DNA from: Bacteroidia bacterium | GTDB lineage: Bacteria; Bacteroidota; Bacteroidia; Flavobacteriales; Flavobacteriaceae | Length of the DNA: 64,000 nucleotides | Direction of reading: 5' to 3' | NCBI GenBank assembly: GCA_030427585.1 | Contig: JAUIBW010000011.1 | Span: forward strand, 62,001 to 126,000 | Part shown: positions 63,133 through 64,000 of the stretch, piece by piece | How positions within the stretch are numbered: the first letter of the stretch is position 1 | How the letters are laid out: each line of letters opens with the position of its first letter | The notes under the pieces: model-generated | The model's database searches: none | What the model was told of the DNA's origin: nothing | Seen by the model: the letters and a program-made list of their open reading frames with translations, nothing else | Translations under genes and position numbers: made by a program

Positions 63133-63339
63133 CTATTCATAAGTATATAATTCATCATCTTCTTCAAATTCTTCCTCATCATGCCAAATTTTATCATATT
63201 CAATGCGGTCAACTCCCAAAGGATAGTTATGTCTGGTTTTATAGTGTGGTTTCTTATTCTGTACCTGTCTACCTTGTAACAGAGCAATGGCCAAAGAGAA
63301 GATGGAAATAATGATGGCTAGTAGCATTACGTTTTTCAT
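63133..63339 (-). CDS. Small membrane-anchored acidic protein
   Basis: 68 aa. An N-terminal membrane helix (VMLLAIIISIFSLAIALL) precedes a charged tail rich in Asp and Glu (WHDEEEFEEDDELYTYE). It starts 3 bp after the stop of the 57-aa gene on the same strand, so the two are co-transcribed. Function unknown; the acidic tail would face outside or the cytosol depending on the helix orientation. Confidence 0.55.
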   Translation of the reverse strand: MKNVMLLAIIISIFSLAIALLQGRQVQNKKPHYKTRHNYPLGVDRIEYDKIWHDEEEFEEDDELYTYE

Positions 63340-63342
63340 AAG

Positions 63343-63516
63343 TCAAATGGTTTTTGTGATATCATGTACAAAAGCATATATTTTAGCATAGATCATCACC
63401 TGTTTTGGGTTATCGTTTAAAAGTTGGTACATAAACTCACCAGTATCAATATGCAATGCTGTTAAAATGCCATTGAGCGTATCTGGTGGTATATCATTTA
63501 TATCGTCTGGTAACAT
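63343..63516 (-). CDS. Small hypothetical protein
   Basis: 57 aa. It starts MLPDDINDIPPDTLNGILTALHI and continues as helices (GEFMYQLLNDNPKQVMIYAKIYAFV). It is short but coding-like, has a plausible start, and is followed after 3 bp by the membrane-anchored gene. No family was recognised. Confidence 0.5.
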   Translation of the reverse strand: MLPDDINDIPPDTLNGILTALHIDTGEFMYQLLNDNPKQVMIYAKIYAFVHDITKTI

Positions 63517-64000
63517 ATTTTCTTAATTAAAAAAGGATACAGGAGCAACCTCAAAAGATGGGGTATTTACACAAACTCAACTTTAATTATGATTTGGATT
63601 ACTCCTGCTTTTCCTTTTATCTAAGTAAGCAACACATACACTGATGGTTGTTTACTTCTTGTTTTTTTAGATTATTATTTTTTAGTAAGAATACAGGAGT
63701 AGCACAACGCAATAGTTTTCTATACGGCTACATATCATAGATGGGGTGCTACGCAATAGTGAACATACTCCCATATTCCTTTTGTACGTTTTGAAATTAT
63801 GACGATAGAAGTGTGAGTACGTACAAGTCGGGAAAGAATGTTTAAAACATTTTTTAGCTATAAAAAGCTGGTTTTGGTTGATCGTTTATTTCATCGTCTT
63901 TTTTTGGATTGTTGTTATGTTTTATTGGGATTTGATACGGTTTTATTTTAAAGATATCAGGGTACTGTACAGTCATGGGATACAAGCATGACCGCTAATA
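63517..64000. other. Right-edge intergenic region
   Basis: 484 bp without a supported gene. Near 63850-63981 one plus-strand frame is hydrophobic and coding-like (SWFWLIVYFIVFFWIVVMFYWDLI), but it has no ATG in frame and ends at 63981, so it may be a gene fragment or one with a non-standard start. The repeated AGGAG(C/T) motifs between 63540 and 63700 are short and not arranged regularly. Confidence 0.4.

Overview
The window is low-GC DNA, roughly one third G+C, with Bacteroidota signatures: TAnnTTTG -7 promoter boxes, a LytTR regulator, RHS proteins of the type common in this phylum, FeoA/FeoB plus a Cys-rich FeoB partner, and a crtY-type lycopene cyclase. It most resembles a marine Flavobacteriaceae chromosome. 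The genus cannot be fixed from sequence alone; an Aquimarina-like organism is a guess.

Left edge (1-920): a truncated TIR-domain gene on the minus strand behind a promoter carrying two GGAAT/ATTCC palindromes.

Main locus (921-30144, all minus strand): a complete extracellular contractile injection system (eCIS; relatives are AFP, PVC, MACs and AlgoCIS). In transcription order it has the tail terminator (DUF4255), an unrecognised 439-aa protein, one sheath, two tube proteins, DUF5908, a LysM hub protein, a VgrG-like spike, PAAR tip, two small fibre-like proteins, gp25, Afp11- and Afp12-like baseplate wedges, a tape measure, a secreted VWA protein, a DUF4157 effector ending in an HNH-like nuclease, its WD40-like neighbour, a second DUF4157 protein with eleven 14-residue repeats, and an AAA+ ATPase. 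Upstream sits the most striking gene: a LytTR-type regulator whose receiver domain has lost its phospho-acceptor Asp and whose first 40 residues copy the N-terminus of the sheath protein. It suggests transcriptional control tied to sheath assembly. A direct repeat resembling LytTR sites lies between this regulator and the structural operon.

Housekeeping block (30145-46852): radical SAM protein, HD hydrolase, acyl-ACP desaturase, plsC-like acyltransferase, bacilliredoxin, DjlA-like co-chaperone, then a poorly conserved stretch (35779-40247) of unknown acidic proteins, two paralogues and decaying gene fragments around crtY. It continues with an EamA transporter, feoB-associated gene, feoB, feoA, a small lipoprotein, an SCO1-like copper protein and the RseP site-2 protease.

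Accessory block (46853-64000): an orphan double-glycine-leader peptide, tRNA-Asn, a small integrated-element-like module (HTH proteins, Toprim/AAA primase-helicase, small membrane proteins, a 56-bp perfect palindrome, no integrase), and an RHS polymorphic-toxin locus (a 1629-aa partner, a 1196-aa RHS protein ending in a GIY-YIG nuclease, and two probable immunity genes). Small unknown genes lie at the right edge.
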